Below, piece by piece: positions 26,276 through 34,692 of a DNA stretch of 64,000 bases. Below the pieces are notes generated by a model. The model worked only from the letters and a program-made list of their open reading frames with translations. It was not told the DNA's origin and did no database searches. A program made the position numbers and the translations under genes. The stretch is from Polaribacter glomeratus (GTDB lineage: Bacteria > Bacteroidota > Bacteroidia > Flavobacteriales > Flavobacteriaceae): NCBI RefSeq assembly GCF_002954665.1, contig NZ_MSCM01000001.1, forward strand, positions 310,802-374,801. Direction: 5' to 3'. Within the stretch, counting starts at the first letter, position 1; every line of letters starts with the position of its first letter.

Positions 26276-27552
26276 TAGTTATATCCTTTTACGTCTCCCA
26301 TACTTAATTTATTTCCACTTTCAAAAGTATGATTAGTTGGCAATAAAGTGCCACTTTCTGTGGTTATCCAATCTTCCCAAGTAGCATCTACGCCGTTCAT
26401 TTGCATACTGGGAACAAACATTTTATAATTTTTTGGGATATAATTTTCGTCTAAAATCCAAATATAAGAATCACCAGGAGTAGAGCCGCCAGTGGTATAT
26501 TTTATTAGAAGCGCATCTTTTTTGTCAATTTTTTTAATGCTTCTAATTGTGCCATCGTCAAATAATTTATGAGGTGCAACTAGCCAAAAGCTATCGTTGT
26601 TAAAAATATCTAAAGCTCTTTTTATAATTTTTTCATTGGCAGTTATTTGAGCTATCTCATTATAGAAAACAGTGCTTTTTTGCAAATTATTAGGTTGTAA
26701 ATTTACCCGAATCGTATCCCAAGAAACGTCTACTATATGGTTATCTTTATCCCATTTAAAACTTCTTTTTCCGCCAAAACTCCATTCTAAATAACGAGTT
26801 TTTTTGTATGCTTCATGGTTTATTGCTTTTAAAACTTTAGTAGCTAGGGCATCTGCGTTGGGGTTATAGCCTTTTCCAGAACGCATATCTAATTGCATAT
26901 CGAATAGAGAAAGTGTATGTTTTGTGGGTAATTTTATGCCAGATGCAGTAGTATTCCAATCAGACCAAGTTGCAGAAACACCACCAATAGGAATTATTTT
27001 AGTCCACATTTTAAAAGAAGTAGGAACGTAGTTTTCATCTAAAATCCACAAATAGGAATCCCCAGGAGTTGAACCACCCGATGTGTAGGTAATTAACAAA
27101 GCATCTTTACCTTTATAATTTACAATGCTTCTTTCTGTGCCTGCATCAAATATTTTATAAGGAGCAATTAACCAAAAAGAATCGTTGTTAAAAAAGTCTT
27201 CTGCTTGTTTTAAAATTACTTGGTTTTGTACCTTTTCATCATTTATAAAAACTTCAGATTTTTCTGGTTGCGCTGTATTTAAAAAAACTTTGTTATTTTT
27301 CCAGGAAACGATTACAAAACCGTCTTTTTTGCGCCATTTGTAAAAGTGTTCGCCTCTAAAGTTCCATTCTAAAATTTCTGTATTTTCGTACGCTTCATGG
27401 TTTATGGCGTTAAACATTTTAATTGCAAGAGCGTCTGCCTCTATGCCTTTTTTACCTTTTGGCAATGGCTCATTATTTACAAAATAATAAACGCCAACAG
27501 CAACAAACAGCACCAATAAAAGGATACCAATAAATTTAAAAACCTTTTTCAT
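26275..27552 (-). CDS. Membrane-anchored protein with two tandem copies of one unknown domain
   Basis: This 425-aa protein has an N-terminal hydrophobic helix (about 5-25), probably an uncleaved anchor or signal. Two copies of a ~195-residue domain follow. Shared blocks are AINHEAY (about 49 and 241), FNNDSFWL.AP (about 120 and 312), GGSTPGDSY.WILDENY.P (about 153 and 345) and W.DW.T..SG..LPT (about 186 and 380). A single-domain protein seems the ancestral form. The blocks suggest a periplasmic beta structure; function unknown. It is next to the AI-2E-type permease and overlaps its start. Confidence 0.8.
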   Translation of the reverse strand: MKKVFKFIGILLLVLFVAVGVYYFVNNEPLPKGKKGIEADALAIKMFNAINHEAYENTEILEWNFRGEHFYKWRKKDGFVIVSWKNNKVFLNTAQPEKSEVFINDEKVQNQVILKQAEDFFNNDSFWLIAPYKIFDAGTERSIVNYKGKDALLITYTSGGSTPGDSYLWILDENYVPTSFKMWTKIIPIGGVSATWSDWNTTASGIKLPTKHTLSLFDMQLDMRSGKGYNPNADALATKVLKAINHEAYKKTRYLEWSFGGKRSFKWDKDNHIVDVSWDTIRVNLQPNNLQKSTVFYNEIAQITANEKIIKRALDIFNNDSFWLVAPHKLFDDGTIRSIKKIDKKDALLIKYTTGGSTPGDSYIWILDENYIPKNYKMFVPSMQMNGVDATWEDWITTESGTLLPTNHTFESGNKLSMGDVKGYN

Positions 27553-27603
27553 TTTTATACATTAAAATTTAAAAAAGCTAATTTAATTCTTTTTTAGTCG
27601 GCC

Positions 27604-28263
27604 TTATTTGTTTTCTTCATAATAATCTAAAACATGTTTCGGAATTTTAATGTTTTCTGGTTTGCCTTTGTCCGAAATAGGATAGCCTGCAACTTGTTTA
27701 ATTGGCATTATTCCGGCCCAAACATCTAAGTTATAATCTTCTGGTTCATCTAAAACTCCTGCATCTCTTACTTTTGCAGAAGCAGTTTCTATGGTCATTT
27801 CTACAACCAAAGTTCTATCAAATTCCTCTTGATTCATTTCTCTAATTCCGTTCCATCTGCCTTTCATCATATGTTCCATAAAAGATAAAAGTGCTTCATT
27901 TTTTTCATTTTTGCTTTCAATTTTTTTAACAGCACCAAATAAGGTTGCAGATCTATAATTTACGGAATGATGAAATCCAGAGCGTGCCAAAACCAACGCG
28001 TCTAAATGCATTACCGTCATGCTCATTTCTTTTGCAGTTAATAAAGAGGTTAGCATTCTGTTTGCATTTGAGCCATGTAAAATTATTATATTGCCTTTTC
28101 TGCCATAAGCCATTGGTATTGTAATTGCTTTTCCTTCAAAAATATAACCAACATAACCAATAAAACCAGCATCTAAAATGCTGTTTATTTTTTCTACATC
28201 ATAGGTTGCTCTTATTGCGCCTCTTTTAACTCTGTTTAATTTTGATTGTTGGTATTCTTTCAT
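27604..28263 (-). CDS. Pyridoxamine 5'-phosphate oxidase-like flavoprotein
   Basis: This 219-aa protein has the split-barrel fold of the PNPOx-like/NimA group, seen in VGYIFEGKAITIPMAYG near 35-51 and ILHGSNANRML near 57-67; these would bind FMN. Members include PLP-related oxidases and 5-nitroimidazole reductases, so the reaction is open. It lies 3 bp after the DUF1272 gene and divergent from a MocR-type regulator. This arrangement with PNPOx-like genes suggests the regulator controls it. Confidence 0.85.
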   Translation of the reverse strand: MKEYQQSKLNRVKRGAIRATYDVEKINSILDAGFIGYVGYIFEGKAITIPMAYGRKGNIIILHGSNANRMLTSLLTAKEMSMTVMHLDALVLARSGFHHSVNYRSATLFGAVKKIESKNEKNEALLSFMEHMMKGRWNGIREMNQEEFDRTLVVEMTIETASAKVRDAGVLDEPEDYNLDVWAGIMPIKQVAGYPISDKGKPENIKIPKHVLDYYEENK

Positions 28264-28266
28264 TTC

Positions 28267-28557
28267 TTAACTTTTTTCTGATGAGCTATTCTTTGTTTTT
28301 TCTGATGTAATTTTTGCGCTTTCTAAGTCTTTTGGTTTAAATATTCTTTTTTCTGATGCTAGATATATTTCAATCATTTTTGATGAACGAATTGGGCGTT
28401 TCTCAAAATTACCAGCACAACTTGGGCACACATTTTTAAAAATATCTAAGGCACACGTTTTACAATAAGTACATTCAAAAGAACAAATCATTGCACCTTT
28501 AGAGGTGTTTGGTAAATCTTTATTACAATGCTCGCAATTGGGTCTAATTTCTAGCAT
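28267..28557 (-). CDS. DUF1272 zinc-binding protein
   Basis: This 96-aa protein has the DUF1272 pattern from its start: LEIRPNCEHCNKDLP, then CSFECTYCKTC and C-P-S-C, probably binding two zinc ions. The role is unknown. I prefer ATG 28557 because it matches the family's normal N-terminus; the frame is open further upstream only through a TTG at 28584. It is the first gene of the run DUF1272, PNPOx-like, and may be controlled from the shared promoter region with the MocR gene. Confidence 0.85.
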   Translation of the reverse strand: MLEIRPNCEHCNKDLPNTSKGAMICSFECTYCKTCALDIFKNVCPSCAGNFEKRPIRSSKMIEIYLASEKRIFKPKDLESAKITSEKTKNSSSEKS

Positions 28558-28611
28558 TCTTAGATTTTTGTTTAGGTATCGCAAATTAATACTTCAAAAC
28601 TACTATATTTA

Positions 28612-28653
28612 TGGACTGTTATAATCATCCAGATTGTAAATAAATAATAGTCC
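28612..28653. promoter_or_regulatory. Inverted repeat between divergent genes, candidate operator
   Basis: GGACTGTTAT at 28613 and ATAATAGTCC ending at 28653 form an inverted repeat spanning the gap between the DUF1272 gene and the MocR regulator gene. MocR-type regulators bind repeated sites beside their divergent target. The assignment is inference from position and symmetry. Confidence 0.4.
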
Positions 28654-28658
28654 AGTTT

Positions 28659-30149
28659 ATGTTTCCTTATAAAACTAGTTTTATTTTAAAAAGAAAAATT
28701 AAGAGCCCATTGTATTTGCAATTGGCAAATCAATTTATTGCGTTGATAAAAGATAGAAAGTTAGTGCCAGAAACAAAATTACCAGGAAGTAGAGTTTTAT
28801 CAGAATTATTGCAAGTTCATAGAAAAACAATTGTAGCCTGTTATGAAGAATTGCATTTACAAGGTTGGGTAGAAAGTGTTGCCAAAAAAGGGACTTTTGT
28901 AAATGCTAATTTACCAGAATTGCAGCAACAAGAATTTTTAGAAAAAGAAAGTAAAAATGAGCAAAATTTAATAGGATTTAGTTTTTATAAAGATTCGTTT
29001 TTAGAAAGAAAATCATTTGATACCAAAGACGATTTTATGAGTTTAAATGATGGTGTTTGTGATGTAAGACTGACTCCTATAAATGATATTGCAAGAATTT
29101 ACAGAAGAATTAGTAGTAGAAAAACGATTTTTAAAGAAATGTCTTACGGAGCTACTTATGGAAACGAAAAGTTACGAAAAACGCTTTCTAGTTATTTGAA
29201 TAAAACACGAGGCTTAAACACATCCAAAGAAAATATTTTAATTACAAGAGGTAGTCAAATGGGTATTCATTTATCTGCTAAATTGTTGTTGCAAAAAAAG
29301 GATTTAATCGTGGTTGGAGAAACGAATTACACATCTGCAGATAGTTGTTTTATGCAACAAAAAGCAACACTTTTAAGAGTAAAAGTAGATGAAAATGGGT
29401 TGGTCACAAAAGACATAGAAGAGCTTTGTAAGCTTCAAAAAATAAAAGCAGTGTATGTAACTTCTCATCATCACCATCCAACAACAGTAACTTTATCCGC
29501 AGAAAGAAGAATTCATTTATTAAATTTATCTAAAAAATACAATTTTGCAATTATAGAAGACGATTATGATTACGATTTTAATTATCAACATTCGCCAATT
29601 TTGCCTCTTGCGAGTCATGACACAAACGGAAATGTTATTTATATTGGTTCTGTTTGTAAAACGGTAGCACCTGTTTTTAGAATAGGGTACTTAATTGCTC
29701 CACAACAATTTGTAAATGAGGCGGCAAATCAGCGAAGATTTATTGACAGACAAGGAGATGCTTTATTAGAATTAACTTTTGAAGAATTTATTAAAAATGG
29801 TGATTTAGATAGGCATATTAAAAAGGTGATGAAAGTATATAAAGTAAGAAAAGAATTATTTTGTACTCTTTTAAAACAACATTTTTCTGATGTTTTTACT
29901 TTTGAAATCCCTAAAGGAGGAATGGCTGTTTGGATTAAATTGAATAAAAATTATTCTTGGAAAACAGTTACTAAAATTGCGAAAAAATACAAATTAGAAA
30001 TAGGAGATTGGCAACGTTATGATCAATATAAACTAAATCATAATTGTATTCGAATTGGTTTTGCTTCGTATAATGAGGAAGAAATTTATGAGTTGATTAA
30101 TAGACTTTCTAAAACAATGAATACAGTTCTAAATTTAGAAAAACTGTAA
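28659..30149 (+). CDS. MocR/PdxR-family transcriptional regulator (GntR DNA-binding plus aminotransferase-like domain)
   Basis: This 496-aa protein fuses an N-terminal winged helix (about 15-85; LPGSRVLSELLQVHRKTI near 42-59) to a fold-type-I aminotransferase-like domain. The PLP-lysine region is YIGSVCKTVAPVFRIGY near 329-345. Such proteins sense PLP or related amines and control vitamin B6 or amine genes. The divergent PNPOx-like gene 27604-28263 is the likely target. The start ATG is only 5 bp from the inverted repeat, so autoregulation is likely. Its effector is not visible in the sequence. Confidence 0.9.
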   Translation: MFPYKTSFILKRKIKSPLYLQLANQFIALIKDRKLVPETKLPGSRVLSELLQVHRKTIVACYEELHLQGWVESVAKKGTFVNANLPELQQQEFLEKESKNEQNLIGFSFYKDSFLERKSFDTKDDFMSLNDGVCDVRLTPINDIARIYRRISSRKTIFKEMSYGATYGNEKLRKTLSSYLNKTRGLNTSKENILITRGSQMGIHLSAKLLLQKKDLIVVGETNYTSADSCFMQQKATLLRVKVDENGLVTKDIEELCKLQKIKAVYVTSHHHHPTTVTLSAERRIHLLNLSKKYNFAIIEDDYDYDFNYQHSPILPLASHDTNGNVIYIGSVCKTVAPVFRIGYLIAPQQFVNEAANQRRFIDRQGDALLELTFEEFIKNGDLDRHIKKVMKVYKVRKELFCTLLKQHFSDVFTFEIPKGGMAVWIKLNKNYSWKTVTKIAKKYKLEIGDWQRYDQYKLNHNCIRIGFASYNEEEIYELINRLSKTMNTVLNLEKL

Positions 30150-30216
30150 ACGATTAAAGCTTAAATAAATTATGTTTTTTTAAACTTTGGCATTTATTGT
30201 CAAGTTTAAAACCATT

Positions 30217-30237
30217 TAACAAAAGCGTCTTTTGTTA
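30217..30237 (+). terminator. Weak hairpin after the MocR-type gene
   Basis: TAACAAAAG and CTTTTGTTA form a perfect 9-bp stem with a 3-nt loop, about 70 bp after the regulator's stop. GC content is low and the T run short, so termination is only possible. Confidence 0.35.
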
Positions 30238-30298
30238 ATAAAATAGCCATAAATTTTGCATAATAAATTATTGTAGTTTATTTTTGGACATAAATAGC

Positions 30299-30802
30299 AT
30301 GGAAAATTATTATAGTAAAATAATAGAATCGTTAATTGTTCTTGTCGTATTTGTGATTGCACGTATTGTAGCCTACAAACTTATAAATAGAACTGTTAAA
30401 AAGCGATTAGTACAAAAATCAAGAAGTCAAATTATTAGAAAAACCATTCGTTTTATAATCTTATTAATTTGTCTTACTATTCTACTTATAATCTGGGGAG
30501 TTAAGCAGTCTGAACTAGCAGTTTTCATAGGTTCTGTTCTAACTGTTATTGGCGTTGCTATGTTTGCTCAATGGTCTATTTTATCTAATATAACGGCAAG
30601 TATTGTGTTGTTTTTTAATCATTCTGTAAAAATGGACGATACCATATCAATTATGGAATCTAAAGATTATGAGATTCAAGGCAAGGTTACAGATATTGGT
30701 TTATTCTTTGTTACTTTAGTTACAACAGAAACACAAGAAGAAATAACTTTGCCAAATAATGTTTTTTTACAAAAAACAATTAGAAAAATAATAACGAATT
30801 AA
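30299..30802 (+). CDS. Small mechanosensitive-channel (MscS) family protein
   Basis: This 167-aa protein has two to three hydrophobic helices, including the pore-like GSVLTVIGVAMFAQWSILSNITAS at about 78-101, followed by a short MscS beta domain (KMDDTISIMES...GKVTDIG). This is the minimal MscS pore plus middle domain; the larger C-terminal vestibule is missing. Members open under membrane tension to release solutes. I start at ATG 30299; a TTG 15 bp upstream is in frame but weaker. It is the first gene of a channel and magnesium cluster. Confidence 0.82.
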   Translation: MENYYSKIIESLIVLVVFVIARIVAYKLINRTVKKRLVQKSRSQIIRKTIRFIILLICLTILLIIWGVKQSELAVFIGSVLTVIGVAMFAQWSILSNITASIVLFFNHSVKMDDTISIMESKDYEIQGKVTDIGLFFVTLVTTETQEEITLPNNVFLQKTIRKIITN

Positions 30803-30910
30803 AACTTTATAGATTAAGCTTTTAAATTCTTCAAAACTATTTATTGAAGTAATTCGTGTTATTTTTAAAAACGATAACATTATTCAATTATTAAAATTAA
30901 ACTAAATTAT

Positions 30911-31693
30911 ATGGAGGAAATTAATAGTATGTTTCAACGCTTAAAAAGTGAATTATTAGAACTGATTCCTAATATGCTTGTATCATTAATAGTGTTGGCT
31001 ATAGGCTACATAATTGCTCGTTTGGTTAAATCTTTAGTGGCTTATTTTTTTAGGTATTTAGGGAAACTAGTAAGTAGAAAGTTTAGCAACCAAAACTTTA
31101 CACAAGCTGGTTCTTTTCTGGGTACGGCTTTTTTCTGGTTAATTATATTTTCAAGTATTCTGTTAATTACAGATATACTTGGGTTAACTATTTTAACAAA
31201 TTGGTTTCAAAGTATAATTCAGTACATACCAAACATACTTGCAGCCATTTTAATTGTCTTTGTTTCAATAATGCTAGGCAATCTAGTTTCTGATTTGATA
31301 GCGTCTTTTAGTAAACGTAAAGGGTTTCAATACAGTATAACGTTAGTAAGATTTATAAGGTTTTTACTGCTTTCTGTAGCTATAATAATAGCTTTAGATC
31401 AAATAGGTATAGAAATTTCTTTACTTATAGATATTATTGATATCGCTTTTGCGGCCTTATTATTTGGAGCTGCTTTAGCTTTTGGCTTAGGAGCAAGAAC
31501 TTCTATAAGTAATATTTTGGCTTGTTATTATGTGCGTAAAAGATATAAAGAAGGGGATGAAGTACAAATAGGAAAGACAAGAGGTAAGATTATAAAAATA
31601 GATACCACAACTGTAATTTTAGAAAATGAGATAGGAGAACTTACTATTCCTGCAAAAGAGTTTAATGAAACAAAGTCTTATCTAATAAAATAA
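30911..31693 (+). CDS. MscS-type membrane protein with conserved TM-helix repeats
   Basis: This 260-aa protein has about five hydrophobic helices, of which two are the conserved TM-helix repeat type: IPNMLVSLIVLAIGYIIARL near 18-37 and IPNILAAILIVFVSIMLGN near 105-123. GAALAFGLGARTSISNILACY near 187-207 is the pore helix and EGDEVQIGKTRGKIIKIDTT the short beta domain. It should form a mechanosensitive or small conductance channel. The downstream MgtE-like gene starts 13 bp later, so they are likely co-transcribed. Confidence 0.85.
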   Translation: MEEINSMFQRLKSELLELIPNMLVSLIVLAIGYIIARLVKSLVAYFFRYLGKLVSRKFSNQNFTQAGSFLGTAFFWLIIFSSILLITDILGLTILTNWFQSIIQYIPNILAAILIVFVSIMLGNLVSDLIASFSKRKGFQYSITLVRFIRFLLLSVAIIIALDQIGIEISLLIDIIDIAFAALLFGAALAFGLGARTSISNILACYYVRKRYKEGDEVQIGKTRGKIIKIDTTTVILENEIGELTIPAKEFNETKSYLIK

Positions 31694-31706
31694 TAAAGCA
31701 CTAAAC

Positions 31707-32510
31707 ATGAATGTAAATCAAACAATTTTAAATGATTTTATAGATAAGCAACCGTTTGCAGCAGCGCACACACTAGATAGAATGAATAGCGAAGAAGTAG
31801 CGCTATTTATGCAATCATTGCCAATAGAAAAGAGCTTAAAGCTAATAAGCATTATGAATATTAAAAAAGCATCTGAATGTTTTTTGTTCTTGCCAACTAG
31901 TAAAACTAAAGATTTAATAGAAAAAGGGGAACCTAATTTTATTGCTTCTTTATTAAAGTTAATAGAAGCACCAAGGCGTGATGTTTTTTTAGAAAAAATA
32001 ACATCTGATAAAAAAGATATTATTATGCGTAAAATGGAACATTTACCAAACACTGTTGGCGCATTAATGGAAACTGCACTATGTGTAAATAAAGAAATGA
32101 CTGTTAAAGAGGCAATTAATATAATAAAAAATAATAAAGACAAAGAAGAGTTTTATTTATATGTTATAGATTTAGATCGCACCTTAAAAGGTGTTGTAAT
32201 AGTAAAAGACCTTTTACTTGCTGATAAAAAAGCGACACTAGAAGATTTGATTATTACCTCCATTCCAAAAATATTTCCAGAAACTCAGATTAAAAGTGTT
32301 CAAAACTATGCCGTTTGGTTTGATTATCGTCATATAGCTGTAATCGATAAATCAGAAAAAATCTTAGGCACTTTATCCTACAAAAAAGCGATGGAACTTA
32401 CGGACGAAAATATTGATACTTCTAAAAATGAAGTTTTAGAAACGGCAGGTGCTCTAGGCGAATTATATCGTATTGGTTTAACCGGGTTATTAAAAAGTGT
32501 AGGTAAATAA
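31707..32510 (+). CDS. Soluble MgtE-like protein (N domain plus CBS pair, no membrane part)
   Basis: This 267-aa protein has the MgtE N-terminal superhelical domain (about 5-125; AAAHTLDRMNSEEVALFM) and two CBS motifs (about 130-240). It ends with GELYRIGLTGLLKSV and has no transmembrane helices. In MgtE this cytosolic half senses Mg2+ and gates the pore. Here it is a separate gene, 7 bp before a complete MgtE gene. It may modulate that transporter or the upstream MscS-type channel; both ideas are inference. Confidence 0.8.
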   Translation: MNVNQTILNDFIDKQPFAAAHTLDRMNSEEVALFMQSLPIEKSLKLISIMNIKKASECFLFLPTSKTKDLIEKGEPNFIASLLKLIEAPRRDVFLEKITSDKKDIIMRKMEHLPNTVGALMETALCVNKEMTVKEAINIIKNNKDKEEFYLYVIDLDRTLKGVVIVKDLLLADKKATLEDLIITSIPKIFPETQIKSVQNYAVWFDYRHIAVIDKSEKILGTLSYKKAMELTDENIDTSKNEVLETAGALGELYRIGLTGLLKSVGK

Positions 32511-32517
32511 AAGCGAT

Positions 32518-33831
32518 ATGAAATTAAAAACTGAAATTATAGAAAGCGAATTACGAAACGAATATTTTTCGAAATTTCCAAAAGACGCTGCACATACATT
32601 AGATTTATTTTCTGCTGAAATAGTTTTAAAATATCTAGCAGAACTTAAAGTTGATAATGCTAGAGATATTTTCTTTCAATTAACTCCAGAATTGATAACC
32701 GAGCTAATTCTAAATATGGATGATGCACTTTTTAGAGAGTTATTTTTTAAAGTAAACACACATTTAGCAGCACGATTACTTTCTCGTTTAGATAAAAATA
32801 AAGTTACTGATAAACTTTCGTTACTTCCTGATTTAATTTCTAGAGAAATTCTAGATTTTTTAAATTATAAAGAAGATACTGCTGGTTATCTTATGGAAAC
32901 AAATGTAATAACTTTTCATTCAGACAATTTAGTAAATGACGTTCTTACTAGAATTAGAAAAATTGGTAAACGCAACATAATGGTTATTTACGTTACAGAT
33001 GAAGAAGGTAAATTATTAGGGAAAGTTCCAATACAACTCATTGCAATTTCTAATCCAACAGAAAAACTAGCAAAATTAATGGGTGCTGCTCCATTTATAA
33101 ATGCAATGGGCACTAGAGAAGAGATTTTAGAAGCTATTGAAAAGGAAGATCTTTTGCAAATACCTGTTACAGATATAAATAATATACTTCTTGGTATTAT
33201 TAGAAATGATGCTTTAATGTCTGCTTCTAAACAAGAAATTACCGAAAACTTACAATCTATGTTTGGAGCAGGTAAAGAAGAGCAAGCTTTGTCTAAATGG
33301 ACGTTTGCAGTTCGTAAAAGGCTACCTTGGTTACAAGTTAATCTTGCCACAGCATTTTTGGCTTCTATGGTAGTTGGTTTGTTTGAAGAAACTATAGCAA
33401 AAATTACAATTCTTGCTATTTTTTTACCTGTAGTTGCAGGTCAATCAGGAAATACGGGCTCACAAGCTTTAGCAGTAACAATTAGAGGTTTAGCTTTAAA
33501 AGAAATTAGAATTTCGCAATGGTTTAGAGTAGCCAAAAAAGAAATTATGGTTGGTTTTGTAAACGGTGTAGCAGTGGCTTTAACAACAGGAACCATCGTT
33601 TATTTCTGGACATCTTCATTAGGAATTGCAATAGTTATAGCAATCTCTATGGTAATCTCTATGTTGATTGCTGGTTTTGCAGGTGCTATAATTCCAATAG
33701 GTTTAAAGGCAATTGGGCAAGATCCTGCCACGTCATCTTCTATTATATTAACAACCGTTACAGATATTTGTGGGTTTCTTAGTTTCTTAGGTTTGGCATC
33801 TTTGCTTTCTTCGGCTTTAGGAATTGTATAA
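32518..33831 (+). CDS. mgtE: Magnesium transporter MgtE
   Basis: MgtE is a Mg2+-selective channel-like transporter in the inner membrane. The 437-aa protein has the N domain (about 5-125), a CBS pair (about 130-250), the plug-helix region and about five transmembrane helices from 280. The pore-region motif VAGQSGNTGSQALAVTIRG near 306-324 is characteristic. No riboswitch is visible upstream; it appears driven from the channel gene cluster. A terminator hairpin follows. Confidence 0.93.
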   Translation: MKLKTEIIESELRNEYFSKFPKDAAHTLDLFSAEIVLKYLAELKVDNARDIFFQLTPELITELILNMDDALFRELFFKVNTHLAARLLSRLDKNKVTDKLSLLPDLISREILDFLNYKEDTAGYLMETNVITFHSDNLVNDVLTRIRKIGKRNIMVIYVTDEEGKLLGKVPIQLIAISNPTEKLAKLMGAAPFINAMGTREEILEAIEKEDLLQIPVTDINNILLGIIRNDALMSASKQEITENLQSMFGAGKEEQALSKWTFAVRKRLPWLQVNLATAFLASMVVGLFEETIAKITILAIFLPVVAGQSGNTGSQALAVTIRGLALKEIRISQWFRVAKKEIMVGFVNGVAVALTTGTIVYFWTSSLGIAIVIAISMVISMLIAGFAGAIIPIGLKAIGQDPATSSSIILTTVTDICGFLSFLGLASLLSSALGIV

Positions 33832-33878
33832 AATACGTGTAAATATTTAATGGATTAGAATCGTATAAAAAAAGTAGA

Positions 33879-33919
33879 ATAGTAAGAATTAACAAGGTTA
33901 TTTCTTACTATTTTTTTTT
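33879..33919 (+). terminator. Rho-independent terminator after mgtE
   Basis: AATAGTAAGAA and TTCTTACTATT form an 11-bp stem with a short loop and are followed by eight T. It ends the channel and MgtE transcription unit. Confidence 0.85.
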
Positions 33920-34121
33920 GATAAAAGATAAACTTCATCAAGTGTAAAATGAGTCAATTTTTTTTTAAGTTTTGATTGATAATCGATTTTGTTTAAATTA
34001 ATACATCTCACCGGTTTCTTAAAATCGATGAGATGTAATTAAATTTTTTACTTAAAATTTTATTCAAAAATATATTTGGTAGCACTTTTTGTTAATATTT
34101 TTCTACCTTTAGAGCTGTAGT

Positions 34122-34538
34122 TTACTTAGCAAATAATTGACTCATATCTTTAAAAGCTTTAAACTCAAGTGCATTATTTTCTGGATCATTAAAAAACATT
34201 GTTGCCTGTTCGCCTACTTTTCCTTGAAAACGGATACAAGGCGCAATCACAAATTTTGTATTTGAAGCTTTTAGTTTATCAGCTAAAATATGCCAATCTT
34301 CCCAAGTTAAAACGACTCCAAAATGCGGAACAGGAACATCATGACCATCCACAGGATTCGAAATTCTTTCGGGTTTAAAGTCCTCTTTTTGATGAATTAC
34401 TAATTGATGTCCGAAGAAATTAAAATCTACCCAATTCCCAGAACTACGTCCTTCTTCACAGCTTAAAATATCTCTGTAAAAAGTTCTACATTTTTCTAAA
34501 TTTTGCACCGGAATTGCTAAGTGGAATGGTTGTATCAT
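34122..34538 (-). CDS. VOC family protein (glyoxalase/dioxygenase superfamily)
   Basis: This 138-aa protein has the two beta-alpha-beta-beta-beta modules of the VOC fold. Metal-type residues are near the family positions: FHLAIPV (H5), [25 protein letters not shown] with E near 128. Family members include glyoxalase I, extradiol dioxygenases and antibiotic resistance proteins; the substrate cannot be read here. It has no close operon partners. Confidence 0.85.
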   Translation of the reverse strand: MIQPFHLAIPVQNLEKCRTFYRDILSCEEGRSSGNWVDFNFFGHQLVIHQKEDFKPERISNPVDGHDVPVPHFGVVLTWEDWHILADKLKASNTKFVIAPCIRFQGKVGEQATMFFNDPENNALEFKAFKDMSQLFAK

Positions 34539-34590
34539 TATTAGTTGTTAGTTTTGTATAAAAGTTTAAAAGTTCAAAGTTGGTTACTGT

Positions 34591-34634
34591 CAGTTCGAGT
34601 GATTCCAATTTTTCATCGGAATTGTATCGAGAAC
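34591..34634. repeat. Dispersed GTTCGAGTGATT hairpin repeat
   Basis: CAGTTCGAGTGATTCCAATT opens and GGAATTGTATCGAGAAC closes a 44-bp partial hairpin. Related sequences occur at 16583, 42751, 42916 and 51926, all between genes. Confidence 0.6.
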
Positions 34635-34692
34635 ACCTATTATGCCGGATTTTTAAATTTTATTTAAAACTCAAAACTCAAAACTTTTTACC

